From CBIFVZ01 sp966185765 (GTDB lineage Bacteria > Pseudomonadota > Gammaproteobacteria > Enterobacterales > Enterobacteriaceae), in NCBI GenBank assembly GCA_966185765.1, contig CBIFVZ010000062.1:1-22813 (forward strand): a stretch of DNA of 22,813 nucleotides, read 5' to 3'. Positions 15,302 to 22,813 of the stretch are shown in pieces. Every line of letters starts with the position of its first letter. Position 1 is the stretch's first letter. Below the pieces are notes generated by a model. It had not been told where the DNA came from and searched no databases. It saw only the letters and a list, made by a program, of their open reading frames with translations. A program made the translations under genes and the position numbers.

Positions 15302-16600
15302 ATGGCGCAATTCTACTCTGCAAAGCGGCGCGTGACGACGCGTAAGATCATAACACTCGACATTCGTGACCTGGATCCCTTCGGACAGGGCGTTGCTCGC
15401 CATAACGGTAAGACATTGTTTGTGACGGGCGCATTGCCCGGCGAGCAGGTAGACGCTGTTCTTGAAAGCGAAAAACGCAGCCACGCTACGGCGCGGGTTA
15501 AGCGGCGTCTTAACGACAGCCCGCAGCGCGTCGTGCCGCGCTGTCCTTATTTTGGCACCTGTGGCGGTTGCCAGCAGCAGCATGCAAGCGTAGAACTCCA
15601 GCGCACCAGCAAAGCGCAGGCGCTCTCGCGCATGATGAAGCACCCGGTTGATGATGTCATTGCGGGTGAGGCGTGGGGTTACCGCCGTCGTGCGCGTCTT
15701 AGCCTTTCTTTTCAATCAAAAACCCAAACATTACAGATGGGCTTTCGTAAGACCAGTTCCAGCGATGTCGTGGATATTCGTCAGTGCCCCATTCTGGCGC
15801 CCCAACTTGAGGCATTGCTCTTACCATTGCACCAGTGTCTGTCATCACTACAAAGCGTGCGCAAACTCGGGCACGTTGAACTGGTGCTGGCAGACAACGG
15901 CCCATTGATGGTGTTGCGCCATCTTGCACCACTGAGTGCCAGCGATAAAGAAAAGCTGGAACGCTTTTCGCATTCTGAAGATGTGGCGCTGTATCTTGCA
16001 GGTGACAGCGATAAGCTGGTGCAGGTCAGCGGTGAGATGCCCTGGTATCAGTCGGACGGTCTACGCTTAACGTTCAGCCCGCGCGATTTTATTCAGGTTA
16101 ACGACGCCGTGAATCAGCAAATGGTTGCCCGGGCGCTGGCGTGGCTGGAGATTGTGCCTGGTGACCGGGTCCTCGACCTGTTCTGCGGCATGGGTAATTT
16201 TACACTGCCGCTGGCAAAACGGGCTATCCGCACGATTGGTGTGGAAGGTGTGGCTGCGCTGGTGGCAAAAGCCAAATATAATGCTGAATACAATGGGTTG
16301 AAAAACGTAACATTCTGGCATGAGGATCTCGAGCAGGATGTCACGCGCCAGCCCTGGGCGGCTCAGGGAGTGGATAAGGTCTTGCTGGACCCGGCACGTG
16401 CCGGCGCCGCAGGCGTAATGCGTCACATTGGCAAGCTGGCGCCGTCCCGCGTGGTCTATGTTTCCTGTAATCCGAGTACGCTCGCGCGCGACAGCGCTGA
16501 GCTGGAGGCAGCGGGCTATATGCTTACGCGCCTCACAATGCTGGATATGTTTCCCCATACCGGGCATCTGGAGTCAATGGCGTTATTTGAACGACGTTAA
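15302..16600 (+). CDS. rlmD: 23S rRNA (uracil(1939)-C(5))-methyltransferase RlmD
   Basis: Methylates U1939 of 23S rRNA using S-adenosylmethionine. The protein has 432 residues (E. coli 433). An N-terminal TRAM domain (about 10-68) is followed by the four cysteines of the [4Fe-4S] cluster, Cys81, Cys87, Cys90 (CPYFGTCGGC) and Cys162. The methyltransferase fold carries LDLFCGMGNF (291-300), and the nucleophile Cys389 lies in YVSCNPS, with the proton-abstracting Glu424 in HLES. ATG 15302 is chosen because MAQFYSAKRR is the family start; the open frame extends 171 bases upstream, but that runs antisense into barA. No clear Shine-Dalgarno sequence precedes this ATG, which is unusual for this window. 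Confidence 0.95.
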   Translation: MAQFYSAKRRVTTRKIITLDIRDLDPFGQGVARHNGKTLFVTGALPGEQVDAVLESEKRSHATARVKRRLNDSPQRVVPRCPYFGTCGGCQQQHASVELQRTSKAQALSRMMKHPVDDVIAGEAWGYRRRARLSLSFQSKTQTLQMGFRKTSSSDVVDIRQCPILAPQLEALLLPLHQCLSSLQSVRKLGHVELVLADNGPLMVLRHLAPLSASDKEKLERFSHSEDVALYLAGDSDKLVQVSGEMPWYQSDGLRLTFSPRDFIQVNDAVNQQMVARALAWLEIVPGDRVLDLFCGMGNFTLPLAKRAIRTIGVEGVAALVAKAKYNAEYNGLKNVTFWHEDLEQDVTRQPWAAQGVDKVLLDPARAGAAGVMRHIGKLAPSRVVYVSCNPSTLARDSAELEAAGYMLTRLTMLDMFPHTGHLESMALFERR

Positions 16601-16611
16601 CGGATAAAAGT

Positions 16612-16631
16612 GGTCGCGCTATGTCGCGGCC
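16612..16631 (+). other. Hairpin in the rlmD-relA gap
   Basis: GGTCGCG (16612-16618) can pair with CGCGGCC (16625-16631), including one G-T pair, around a 6-base loop. It lies 11 bases after the rlmD stop and before the relA ribosome-binding site. No T-tract follows, so it is a leader or processing structure, not a terminator. Confidence 0.45.
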
Positions 16632-16643
16632 AGGCAGGGCCGA

Positions 16644-16654
16644 GAGGAGAGGAT
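16644..16654 (+). promoter_or_regulatory. relA ribosome-binding site with two GGA motifs (candidate CsrA site)
   Basis: The purine run GAGGAGAGGAT just before ATG 16655 contains GGA at 16646-16648 and 16651-16653. The second reads AGGATAT, close to the CsrA consensus core ARGGAUGU. CsrA bound here would cover the ribosome-binding site. An interaction of CsrA with relA mRNA has been reported in E. coli; binding in this organism is inference. Confidence 0.45.
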
Positions 16655-18883
16655 ATGGTTGCGGTAAGAAGTGCACATCTCAATAGAGCTGGTGAGTTCG
16701 CCATCGATAAGTGGGTGGCGAGTCTGGGAATTAACCCGCAGTCTTGCGAGCGCTTAGCCGAAACCTGGCAGTATTGCGAACAACAGATAAAAGGGCATCC
16801 GCAGGCGGATCTGCTGCTGTGGCGCGGCGTGGAGATGGTCGAAATCCTTTCCATGCTGAGTATGGATATCGACACGCTGCGTGCGGCACTGTTGTTCCCG
16901 CTTGCAGACGGCGGGGTCGTGACCGAAGAAGTACTGCTCGAAACTGTCGGCAAGTCGGTTGTGCAGTTGATCCACGGCGTACGCGATATGGATGCCATTC
17001 GCCAGCTTAAAGCGACCCACACCGATGATGCCGTATCGTCTGAGCAGGTGGATAACGTGCGCCGTATGCTGCTGGCCATTGTGGATGATTTCCGCTGTGT
17101 GGTGATCAAGCTTGCTGAACGTATCGCCCATTTGCGTGAAGTGAAAGACGCGCCAGAAGACGAGCGCGTGCTGGCGGCCAAAGAATGTACCAACATCTAC
17201 GCACCGCTTGCCAACCGGCTGGGGATTGGTCAGCTTAAATGGGAACTGGAAGATTACTGCTTCCGTTATCTGCATCCTGCCGAATATAAACGCATTGCGA
17301 AGCTGCTCCATGAGCGGCGCATCGACCGTGAACGCTACATTGATGAGTTTGTCTCCAACCTGCGCCAGGCGATGAAAACCGAAGGTGTGAAGGCCGAAGT
17401 CTATGGCCGTCCGAAGCACATCTACAGTATCTGGCGCAAAATGCAGAAAAAACATCTGGCATTCGATGAGTTGTTTGACGTGCGCGCCGTGCGCATTGTG
17501 GCGGAGCGGTTGCAGGACTGCTACGCAGCACTCGGTACGGTGCACACGCTCTATCGCCATCTGCCCGATGAGTTTGATGATTACGTGGCAAACCCGAAAC
17601 CCAATGGCTACCAGTCTATCCACACGGTGGTGCTGGGGCCGGGCGGTAAAACCGTTGAAATCCAGATTCGTACCAAACAAATGCACGAAGAGTCTGAACT
17701 GGGCGTTGCCGCGCACTGGAAATACAAAGAAGGGGCGGCCACACAGGGACGCTCGGGTCACGAAGACCGCATTGCCTGGCTGCGTAAGCTCATTGCGTGG
17801 CAGGAAGAGATGTCGGATTCTGGTGAAATGCTCGACGAAGTGCGAAGCCAGGTGTTTGATGACCGGGTTTACGTGTTTACGCCCAAAGGCGATGTGGTGG
17901 ACCTGCCCGCAGGCTCTACGCCGCTTGATTTTGCCTACCATATTCACAGCGATGTCGGTCACCGCTGCATTGGCGCCAAAATTGGCGGGCGCATTGTGCC
18001 TTTTACCTATCAGTTACAGATGGGCGACCAGGTTGAGATAATCACCCAGAAGCAGCCCAACCCAAGCCGCGACTGGCTCAACCCGAACCTGGGCTATGTC
18101 ACCACCAGCCGCGGGCGGTCAAAAATTCATGCCTGGTTTCGCAAGCAGGACCGCGACAAAAACATTCTCGCCGGGCGGCAAATTCTTGATAACGAGCTGG
18201 AACACCTGGGCATCAGTCTGAAGGAAGCGGAAAAACACCTGCTGCCGCGCTACAACTTCAACGAAATGGAAGAGCTGCTGGCGGCTATCGGCGGCGGCGA
18301 TATCCGTCTTAACCAGATGGTGAACTTCCTGCAGGCGCAATTTAACAAACCGAGTGCTGCTGAACAGGATGCCGAGGCGCTACGCCAGCTTAAGCAGAAA
18401 AGCTACTCGCCGCAGGGGCGCGCCAAAGACAATGGTCGCGTGGTGGTTGAAGGTGTCGGCAACCTTATGCATCACATTGCCCGTTGCTGCCAGCCTATTC
18501 CGGGCGATGAAATTGTTGGGTTTATCACCCAGGGACGTGGGATCTCGATTCATCGCGCTGACTGCGATCAGCTCACAGAGCTACGTTCGCACGCACCGGA
18601 ACGCATTGTGGATGCCGTATGGGGAGAAACCTATTCGGCAGGCTACTCGCTGGTGGTGCGCGTCATGGCTAACGATCGCAGTGGTCTGCTGCGCGATATC
18701 ACCACGATTCTGGCTAACGAGAAGGTGAATGTGCTGGGTGTCACCAGCCGTAGCGATACCAAACAGCAGATGGCGACCATCGATATGAATATCGAAATCT
18801 ACAACCTCCAGGTGCTGGGGCGGGTTCTCGGCAAACTCAACCAGGTACCCGATATTATTGACGCACGGCGTCTGCACGGTTGA
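16655..18883 (+). CDS. relA: GTP pyrophosphokinase RelA
   Basis: Ribosome-associated (p)ppGpp synthetase that starts the stringent response when uncharged tRNA enters the A site. The 742 residues compare with 744 in E. coli. The pseudo-hydrolase domain (about 1-200) lacks the HD pair, reading FPLADGG at 81-87, so the protein is synthesis-only. The synthetase domain (about 215-390) has FDVRAVRIV with Asp275 and the RelA-type acidic EFDD at 306-309, in place of the RxKD-type motif of bifunctional Rel proteins. Then TGS (about 404-466), helical domain, zinc-finger domain with Cys611-Cys612 and Cys637, and the C-terminal ACT/RRM domain (about 660-742). ATG 16655 follows a strong purine-rich site; an in-frame alternative at 16610 lacks support. 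It lies 54 bases after rlmD. Confidence 0.97.
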   Translation: MVAVRSAHLNRAGEFAIDKWVASLGINPQSCERLAETWQYCEQQIKGHPQADLLLWRGVEMVEILSMLSMDIDTLRAALLFPLADGGVVTEEVLLETVGKSVVQLIHGVRDMDAIRQLKATHTDDAVSSEQVDNVRRMLLAIVDDFRCVVIKLAERIAHLREVKDAPEDERVLAAKECTNIYAPLANRLGIGQLKWELEDYCFRYLHPAEYKRIAKLLHERRIDRERYIDEFVSNLRQAMKTEGVKAEVYGRPKHIYSIWRKMQKKHLAFDELFDVRAVRIVAERLQDCYAALGTVHTLYRHLPDEFDDYVANPKPNGYQSIHTVVLGPGGKTVEIQIRTKQMHEESELGVAAHWKYKEGAATQGRSGHEDRIAWLRKLIAWQEEMSDSGEMLDEVRSQVFDDRVYVFTPKGDVVDLPAGSTPLDFAYHIHSDVGHRCIGAKIGGRIVPFTYQLQMGDQVEIITQKQPNPSRDWLNPNLGYVTTSRGRSKIHAWFRKQDRDKNILAGRQILDNELEHLGISLKEAEKHLLPRYNFNEMEELLAAIGGGDIRLNQMVNFLQAQFNKPSAAEQDAEALRQLKQKSYSPQGRAKDNGRVVVEGVGNLMHHIARCCQPIPGDEIVGFITQGRGISIHRADCDQLTELRSHAPERIVDAVWGETYSAGYSLVVRVMANDRSGLLRDITTILANEKVNVLGVTSRSDTKQQMATIDMNIEIYNLQVLGRVLGKLNQVPDIIDARRLHG

Positions 18884-18888
18884 AGCCG

Positions 18889-18918
18889 GCGCTCCCCGAT
18901 TGCGGGGAGCGCACTTTT
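18889..18918 (+). terminator. Terminator-like hairpin between relA and mazG
   Basis: A perfect 10-bp G+C-rich stem GCGCTCCCCG/CGGGGAGCGC with an ATTG loop is followed by ACTTTT. It starts 5 bases after the relA stop. The T-tract ends 2 bases before the GGGAG of mazG, so it could end the relA message or attenuate read-through into mazG. In E. coli mazEF occupies this junction; here only this hairpin is found. Confidence 0.75.
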
Positions 18919-18929
18919 CAGGGAGTAAT

Positions 18930-19724
18930 ATGAATCACATTGAACGCCTGCTTGGCATTATGCAGCGCCTGCGTGACCCGCAAACGGGTTGCCCGTGGGA
19001 CAAAGCACAAACTTTCAGTACCATTGCCCCTTATACGCTTGAAGAAACCTACGAAGTACTGGATGCCATTGCCCGTGATGATCTTGACGATCTGCGTGGT
19101 GAATTGGGTGATCTGCTGTTCCAGGTGGTTTTTTACGCACAGATGGCGCAGGAGCAAGGGCGTTTTGATTTTAACGACGTTTGCCAGGCCATCAGCGACA
19201 AGCTGGAGCGCCGTCATCCGCATATCTTTGGTGATGAAGCCACGCTGACTGACAGTGGGGCGGCGCTGGCGCGCTGGGAACACACCAAAAGCCAGGAGCG
19301 AGCGCAAAAGGCGCAGTTTTCTGCACTTGACGATATTCCACAAGCCATGCCTGCGTTGATGCGCGCCCATAAAATTCAGAAACGCGTGGCGGCGGTGGGT
19401 TTTGACTGGCAGACGCTTGGGCCGGTCGTGGATAAAGTCCATGAAGAGCTTGATGAAGTGATGCACGAAGCGCAACAGGCCACAGTGGATGACGCAAAGC
19501 TTGAAGAAGAGATGGGAGATTTGCTGTTTGCGACAGTCAATCTGTCACGTCACCTGGGGGTAAAAGCAGAAATGGCGCTGGCAAAGGCAAATATCAAATT
19601 CGAGCGCCGCTTTCGTGAAGTGGAGCGTTTGATTGCAGCCAGGGGGCTGACAATGGAGCAGGCAAGTCTGGAGCAAATGGAAGCGGCCTGGCAGCAGGTA
19701 AAACGGCAGGAAGCGCAGGGGTAA
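18930..19724 (+). CDS. mazG: Nucleoside triphosphate pyrophosphohydrolase MazG
   Basis: Cytoplasmic all-alpha hydrolase that converts NTPs and dNTPs to monophosphates and pyrophosphate; in E. coli it lowers (p)ppGpp levels. The 264 residues (E. coli 263) contain two MazG repeats. The first has EETYE at 38-42 and ELGD at 58-61; the second has EELDE at 172-176 and EMGD at 194-197; these acidic residues bind Mg2+. The N-terminal CPWDKAQT (21-28) is typical of the family. ATG 18930 has GGGAG at 18921-18925, a short spacing. An in-frame upstream start inside relA would run through the hairpin and is not favoured. The mazEF toxin-antitoxin pair that precedes mazG in E. coli is absent. Confidence 0.95.
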   Translation: MNHIERLLGIMQRLRDPQTGCPWDKAQTFSTIAPYTLEETYEVLDAIARDDLDDLRGELGDLLFQVVFYAQMAQEQGRFDFNDVCQAISDKLERRHPHIFGDEATLTDSGAALARWEHTKSQERAQKAQFSALDDIPQAMPALMRAHKIQKRVAAVGFDWQTLGPVVDKVHEELDEVMHEAQQATVDDAKLEEEMGDLLFATVNLSRHLGVKAEMALAKANIKFERRFREVERLIAARGLTMEQASLEQMEAAWQQVKRQEAQG

Positions 19725-19738
19725 GTGTATTGAATAGC

Positions 19739-19772
19739 ACGACGGGAGGTGGCGTTGACCGCCTCCCGTCGT
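19739..19772 (+). other. Long hairpin after mazG without T-tract
   Basis: ACGACGGGAGG (19739-19749) pairs perfectly with CCTCCCGTCGT (19762-19772); with three more inner pairs the stem reaches about 14 bp around a 6-base loop. TGGCACG follows on the plus strand and GCTATTC on the minus strand, so neither direction has an intrinsic-terminator T-tract. It probably defines the mazG mRNA 3' end by blocking exonucleases after Rho-dependent release, but this is inference. Confidence 0.6.
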
Positions 19773-20121
19773 TGGCACGATAATAGATAAATTGAAAATA
19801 GCTGATTGCTATTGTCCTGTAATAAAAGGACAAATGTTTATTTTAACGTCATAATAAAAGGTCTGCGCTATTTTATTTTTTTAACGGCCTGTTTTCTTGC
19901 TCTTTCTGACGACTGCCGCAGTTGATGGCCCAACGAACAGCGGTTGGGTTGATTTGTATCAAGAACATTTCTGCCATAACGGCTATTTTGCCCACCGTGG
20001 CAATGCGTGACGTCGCCGACGTGCGGAGCAGGAATGGTTTGTGAGGCCCTGTCGATTCGGGTATACTACTTTCCCGTCCTGGTTATTCCATCGTCTTTAA
20101 ACCTAACTTCTCAGGTTCAGC
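19773..20121 (+). promoter_or_regulatory. pyrG upstream region with predicted promoter
   Basis: No gene is seen. The best promoter is TTGTGA (20039-20044), 17 bases, then TATACT (20062-20067), which would start transcription near 20074, about 48 bases before pyrG. Farther up is an AT-rich tract (about 19800-19885). It includes a 7-bp repeat TTGTCCT/AGGACAA (19812-19833) followed by T-rich sequence that might act as a weak terminator. A short palindrome ACGTC-GCC-GACGT (20010-20022) lies just above the -35. In the leader, AACCT (20100-20104) could pair weakly with the AGGTT of the pyrG ribosome-binding site (20113-20117). Confidence 0.55.
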
Positions 20122-21759
20122 ATGACAACGAACTATATTTTTGTGACCGGCGGGGTCGTATCCTCTCTGGGTAAAGGCATTGCCGCAGCCTCTCTCGCAG
20201 CCATTCTCGAAGCCCGCGGGCTAAACGTTTCCATGATGAAACTGGATCCGTATATCAACATCGATCCGGGCACCATGAGTCCAATCCAGCATGGTGAAGT
20301 GTTTGTGACCGAAGACGGTGCTGAAACCGATCTGGATTTGGGTCACTACGAGCGTTTTATCCGCACCCGCATGACGCGCCGCAACAACTTCACTACTGGC
20401 CGCATCTATTCTGACGTTCTGCGCAAAGAGCGCCGTGGTGACTACCTGGGCGCCACCGTGCAGGTCATTCCGCACATCACCAACGCTATCAAAGAACGCA
20501 TTATCGAAGGCGGCGAAGGCCATGACGTCGTGCTGGTTGAAATCGGCGGTACCGTTGGCGACATCGAATCTCTGCCGTTCCTGGAAGCAATCCGTCAGAT
20601 GGCGGTTGAAGTGGGCCGTGAACATACGTTGTATATGCACCTGACGCTGGTGCCGTACATGGCTGCTTCCGGTGAAGTGAAAACTAAACCGACTCAGCAT
20701 TCTGTTAAAGAGCTGCTCTCTATTGGTATCCAACCGGATATGCTGATTTGCCGCTCTGACCGCGCTGTACCGGCCAATGAACGTGCGAAAATCGCGCTGT
20801 TCTGTAATGTGCCGGAGAAGGCGGTTATCTCACTTAAAGACGTGGATTCCATATATAAAATCCCGGGCCTGTTGAAATCCCAGGGGCTTGACGATTATAT
20901 TTGTAAACGATTCAGCTTGCAGTGTCCTGAGGCAGACTTGTCAGAATGGGAACAGGTGCTGTACGAAGAAGCCAATCCTGCCGGGGAAGTGACCATCGGT
21001 ATGGTCGGCAAATACATTGAGCTGCCGGACGCGTATAAGTCTGTGATTGAAGCGCTCAAACACGGCGGGCTGAAAAACCGTCAGACGGTCAATATCCGCC
21101 TGATTGATTCCCAGGACGTTGAAACCCGTGGCGTAGAAATGCTCAAAGGGCTTGATGCGATTCTGATCCCGGGCGGCTTTGGCTACCGCGGCGTGGAAGG
21201 CAAAATTGCTACCGCGCGCTATGCCCGTGAAAACAATATTCCTTTCCTGGGCATTTGCCTGGGAATGCAGGTTGCACTGATTGAGTTTGCCCGTAATGTC
21301 GCGGGAATGGCGGACGCCAACTCAACTGAATTTGTGCCAGACTGTAAGTATCCGGTGGTAGCACTCATCACCGAGTGGCGTGACGAAGACGGTAATGTGG
21401 AAGTGCGTTCTGAGAAGAGCGATCTCGGCGGCACCATGCGCCTTGGCGCACAGCAGTGCCAGTTGACCGACAACAGCCTGGTACGCCAGCTGTACGGCGA
21501 GCCGACCATTACTGAACGTCATCGCCATCGTTACGAAGTCAACAACCTGCTGTTGAAACAGATTGAAGCGGCGGGTCTGCGTGTGGCAGGCCGCTCCGGG
21601 GACGATCAGTTAGTTGAAATTGTTGAGGTGCCGAATCATCCGTGGTTTGTTGCCTGTCAGTTCCACCCGGAATTTACTTCTACGCCGCGTGATGGGCACC
21701 CGCTGTTTGCAGGCTTTGTGAAAGCCGCGAGCGAGTACCAGAAACGCCTGGAGAAGTAA
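20122..21759 (+). CDS. pyrG: CTP synthase PyrG
   Basis: Makes CTP from UTP, ATP and glutamine; the enzyme is activated by GTP and inhibited by CTP. The length, 545 residues, equals E. coli. The N-terminal amidoligase domain (about 1-266) begins FVTGGVVSSLGKGIAAASL, containing the P-loop-like ATP site and Lys18. Mg-binding Asp72 lies in DLDLGHYERF and Glu140 in VLVEIGGTVGDIES. The C-terminal class I glutamine amidotransferase domain has nucleophile Cys379 in FLGICLGMQ and His515/Glu517 in CQFHPEF. ATG 20122 is preceded by CAGGTT. Codon use is strongly biased to frequent codons, suggesting high expression. It lies 199 bases upstream of eno on the same strand, an association kept in enteric bacteria. 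Confidence 0.98.
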   Translation: MTTNYIFVTGGVVSSLGKGIAAASLAAILEARGLNVSMMKLDPYINIDPGTMSPIQHGEVFVTEDGAETDLDLGHYERFIRTRMTRRNNFTTGRIYSDVLRKERRGDYLGATVQVIPHITNAIKERIIEGGEGHDVVLVEIGGTVGDIESLPFLEAIRQMAVEVGREHTLYMHLTLVPYMAASGEVKTKPTQHSVKELLSIGIQPDMLICRSDRAVPANERAKIALFCNVPEKAVISLKDVDSIYKIPGLLKSQGLDDYICKRFSLQCPEADLSEWEQVLYEEANPAGEVTIGMVGKYIELPDAYKSVIEALKHGGLKNRQTVNIRLIDSQDVETRGVEMLKGLDAILIPGGFGYRGVEGKIATARYARENNIPFLGICLGMQVALIEFARNVAGMADANSTEFVPDCKYPVVALITEWRDEDGNVEVRSEKSDLGGTMRLGAQQCQLTDNSLVRQLYGEPTITERHRHRYEVNNLLLKQIEAAGLRVAGRSGDDQLVEIVEVPNHPWFVACQFHPEFTSTPRDGHPLFAGFVKAASEYQKRLEK

Positions 21760-21828
21760 GAAAAAAGTTAGCAACGGCAAGTGCGGTGGTGTTTTGCTAC
21801 AGCGCCTTTGTATGCAGCATAAGTAACC

Positions 21829-21837
21829 TGTGATAAT
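21829..21837 (+). promoter_or_regulatory. Predicted eno promoter (extended -10)
   Basis: TGTGATAAT is an extended -10 element (TGn plus GATAAT) about 115 bases before the predicted eno ribosome-binding site; TTGTAT at 21808-21813 is an 18-base-spaced -35 candidate. A second -10-like TAATAC lies at 21873-21878. No terminator is visible after pyrG, so read-through from pyrG probably adds to eno expression. Confidence 0.4.
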
Positions 21838-21958
21838 CCCTCTGAGCCTGGTGTTCACGGTGGTAAACGGGTTAATACTGTAAAGGGCACAGAAGAGGCG
21901 AGCAGCCGCACTGTCCGTCCGGAGTTTTAGTTTAACTAGTGACTTGAGGAAAACCTAA

Positions 21959-22813
21959 ATGTCCAAAATCGTAAAAGTCATCGGTCGTGAAATCATCGAT
22001 TCTCGTGGTAACCCGACTGTTGAAGCTGAAGTTCACCTGGAAGGCGGTTTTGTCGGTATGGCTGCTGCGCCGTCAGGTGCTTCCACCGGTTCCCGCGAAG
22101 CGCTGGAACTGCGCGATGGCGACAAATCTCGTTTCCTGGGCAAAGGCGTAACCAAAGCCGTTGGCGCAGTTAACGGCCCGATTGCTCAGGCTATCGTTGG
22201 CAAAGACGCTAAAGATCAGGCTGGCATCGATAAGATCATGATTGATCTGGACGGTACCGATAACAAATCTAACTTCGGCGCAAACGCGATCCTGGCCGTT
22301 TCTCTGGCTGCTGCTAAAGCGGCTGCTGCCTCTAAAGGTATGCCGCTGTATGAGCACATCGCTGAACTGAATGGCACCCCGGGCAAATACTCAATGCCGG
22401 TTCCGATGATGAACATCATCAACGGCGGTGAGCACGCGGATAACAACGTTGATATCCAGGAATTCATGATTCAGCCTGTTGGCGCTCCGACGCTGAAAGA
22501 AGCTGTACGTATGGGTTCTGAAGTGTTCCATCACCTGGCGAAAGTGCTCAAGAGCAAAGGCATGAACACCGCTGTGGGTGACGAAGGTGGTTATGCACCG
22601 AACCTGGGTTCTAACGCTGAAGCACTGGCTGTCATCGCTGAAGCGGTTAAAGCGGCGGGCTATGAGCTGGGCAAAGACATCACTCTGGCGATGGACTGCG
22701 CGGCATCTGAATTCTACAAAGACGGCAAATATGTGCTGGCAGGCGAAGGCAACAAAGCGTTCACTTCTGAAGAGTTCACTCACTTCCTGGAAGACCTGAC
22801 CAAACAGTACCCG
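21959..22813 (+). CDS. eno: Enolase, 3' end cut by window edge
   Basis: Interconverts 2-phosphoglycerate and phosphoenolpyruvate in glycolysis; in E. coli it is also part of the RNase E degradosome. The 285 codons present are about two thirds of the usual 432. Visible active-site parts: the flexible loop SGAST (39-43), His159 and Glu168 near GGEHADNNVDIQEF, the acid Glu209 in VGDEGGY, and the first metal ligand Asp246 in AMDCAA. The later ligands Glu290 and Asp317 and the catalytic Lys342 lie beyond the edge. ATG 21959 follows GAGGA at 21946-21950. Codon bias is extreme, as usual for this abundant protein. The C-terminal remainder cannot be judged. Confidence 0.98.
   Translation, partial: MSKIVKVIGREIIDSRGNPTVEAEVHLEGGFVGMAAAPSGASTGSREALELRDGDKSRFLGKGVTKAVGAVNGPIAQAIVGKDAKDQAGIDKIMIDLDGTDNKSNFGANAILAVSLAAAKAAAASKGMPLYEHIAELNGTPGKYSMPVPMMNIINGGEHADNNVDIQEFMIQPVGAPTLKEAVRMGSEVFHHLAKVLKSKGMNTAVGDEGGYAPNLGSNAEALAVIAEAVKAAGYELGKDITLAMDCAASEFYKDGKYVLAGEGNKAFTSEEFTHFLEDLTKQYP

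Noticed and set aside
16754..17962. 402-codon open frame on the minus strand inside relA
   Set aside because: It lies fully antisense to a conserved essential-domain region, has no ribosome-binding site I can see, and its sequence (rich in His, Phe, Arg) looks like the complement of relA codons.
18884..18929. mazE/mazF or a remnant of them between relA and mazG
   Set aside because: Only 46 bases are available and they are taken up by a hairpin; no coding remnant is visible.
20074..20121. Reiterative-transcription attenuator in the pyrG leader, as in Bacillus
   Set aside because: The Bacillus mechanism needs an initial GGGC transcript and a terminator hairpin; neither is seen here.

Overview
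The window reads as a chromosomal core segment of an enteric gammaproteobacterium (Enterobacterales, family Enterobacteriaceae or a close relative). Proteins such as enolase, CTP synthase, RelA, BarA, PpnN and GudD are recognisably close to their E. coli counterparts. The gene order ppnN, queF, syd, csrB, yqcC, truC, yqcA, gudP, gudX, gudD, barA, rlmD, relA, mazG, pyrG, eno follows the E. coli backbone as I remember it. It is not E. coli K-12: a glycerate kinase gene lies between gudD and barA, and mazEF is missing between relA and mazG. I do not assign a genus. I saw no insertion sequence, prophage, CRISPR array, tRNA or rRNA.

Layout. On the minus strand, queF (NADPH-dependent preQ0 reductase), ppnN (alarmone-responsive nucleosidase) and the 5' nine tenths of sdaC (serine:H+ symporter, cut by the left edge) run leftwards. 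Divergent from queF is syd on the plus strand. It is followed by a 651-base gap that holds the CsrB regulatory RNA with its upstream UvrY operator and terminator. Then come the tightly packed yqcC-truC-yqcA, a 324-base promoter region, and the D-glucarate operon gudP-gudX-gudD-glycerate kinase. The barA sensor kinase gene faces that operon from the minus strand. Divergent from barA, rlmD (23S rRNA methyltransferase), relA, mazG, pyrG and eno (cut by the right edge) run rightwards.

How the genes work together. Two themes recur. The first is global regulation: BarA is the sensor that, through UvrY (not in this window), switches on csrB. CsrB sequesters CsrA. The relA ribosome-binding site carries two GGA motifs of the kind CsrA binds. 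PpnN is a known target of the (p)ppGpp made by RelA, and MazG is a nucleotide pyrophosphohydrolase also linked to (p)ppGpp levels. The second is carbon flow: GudP imports glucarate, GudD (and perhaps GudX) dehydrates it, and the kinase at the end of the operon would turn the resulting glycerate into 2-phosphoglycerate, the substrate of enolase. The aldolase and reductase between those steps are not encoded here.

I looked for an undescribed system and did not find one. The points worth a second look are regulatory: a UvrY operator nested in a larger inverted repeat, hairpins without U-tracts between genes, a hairpin in the relA-mazG junction, and candidate CsrA and CRP sites.
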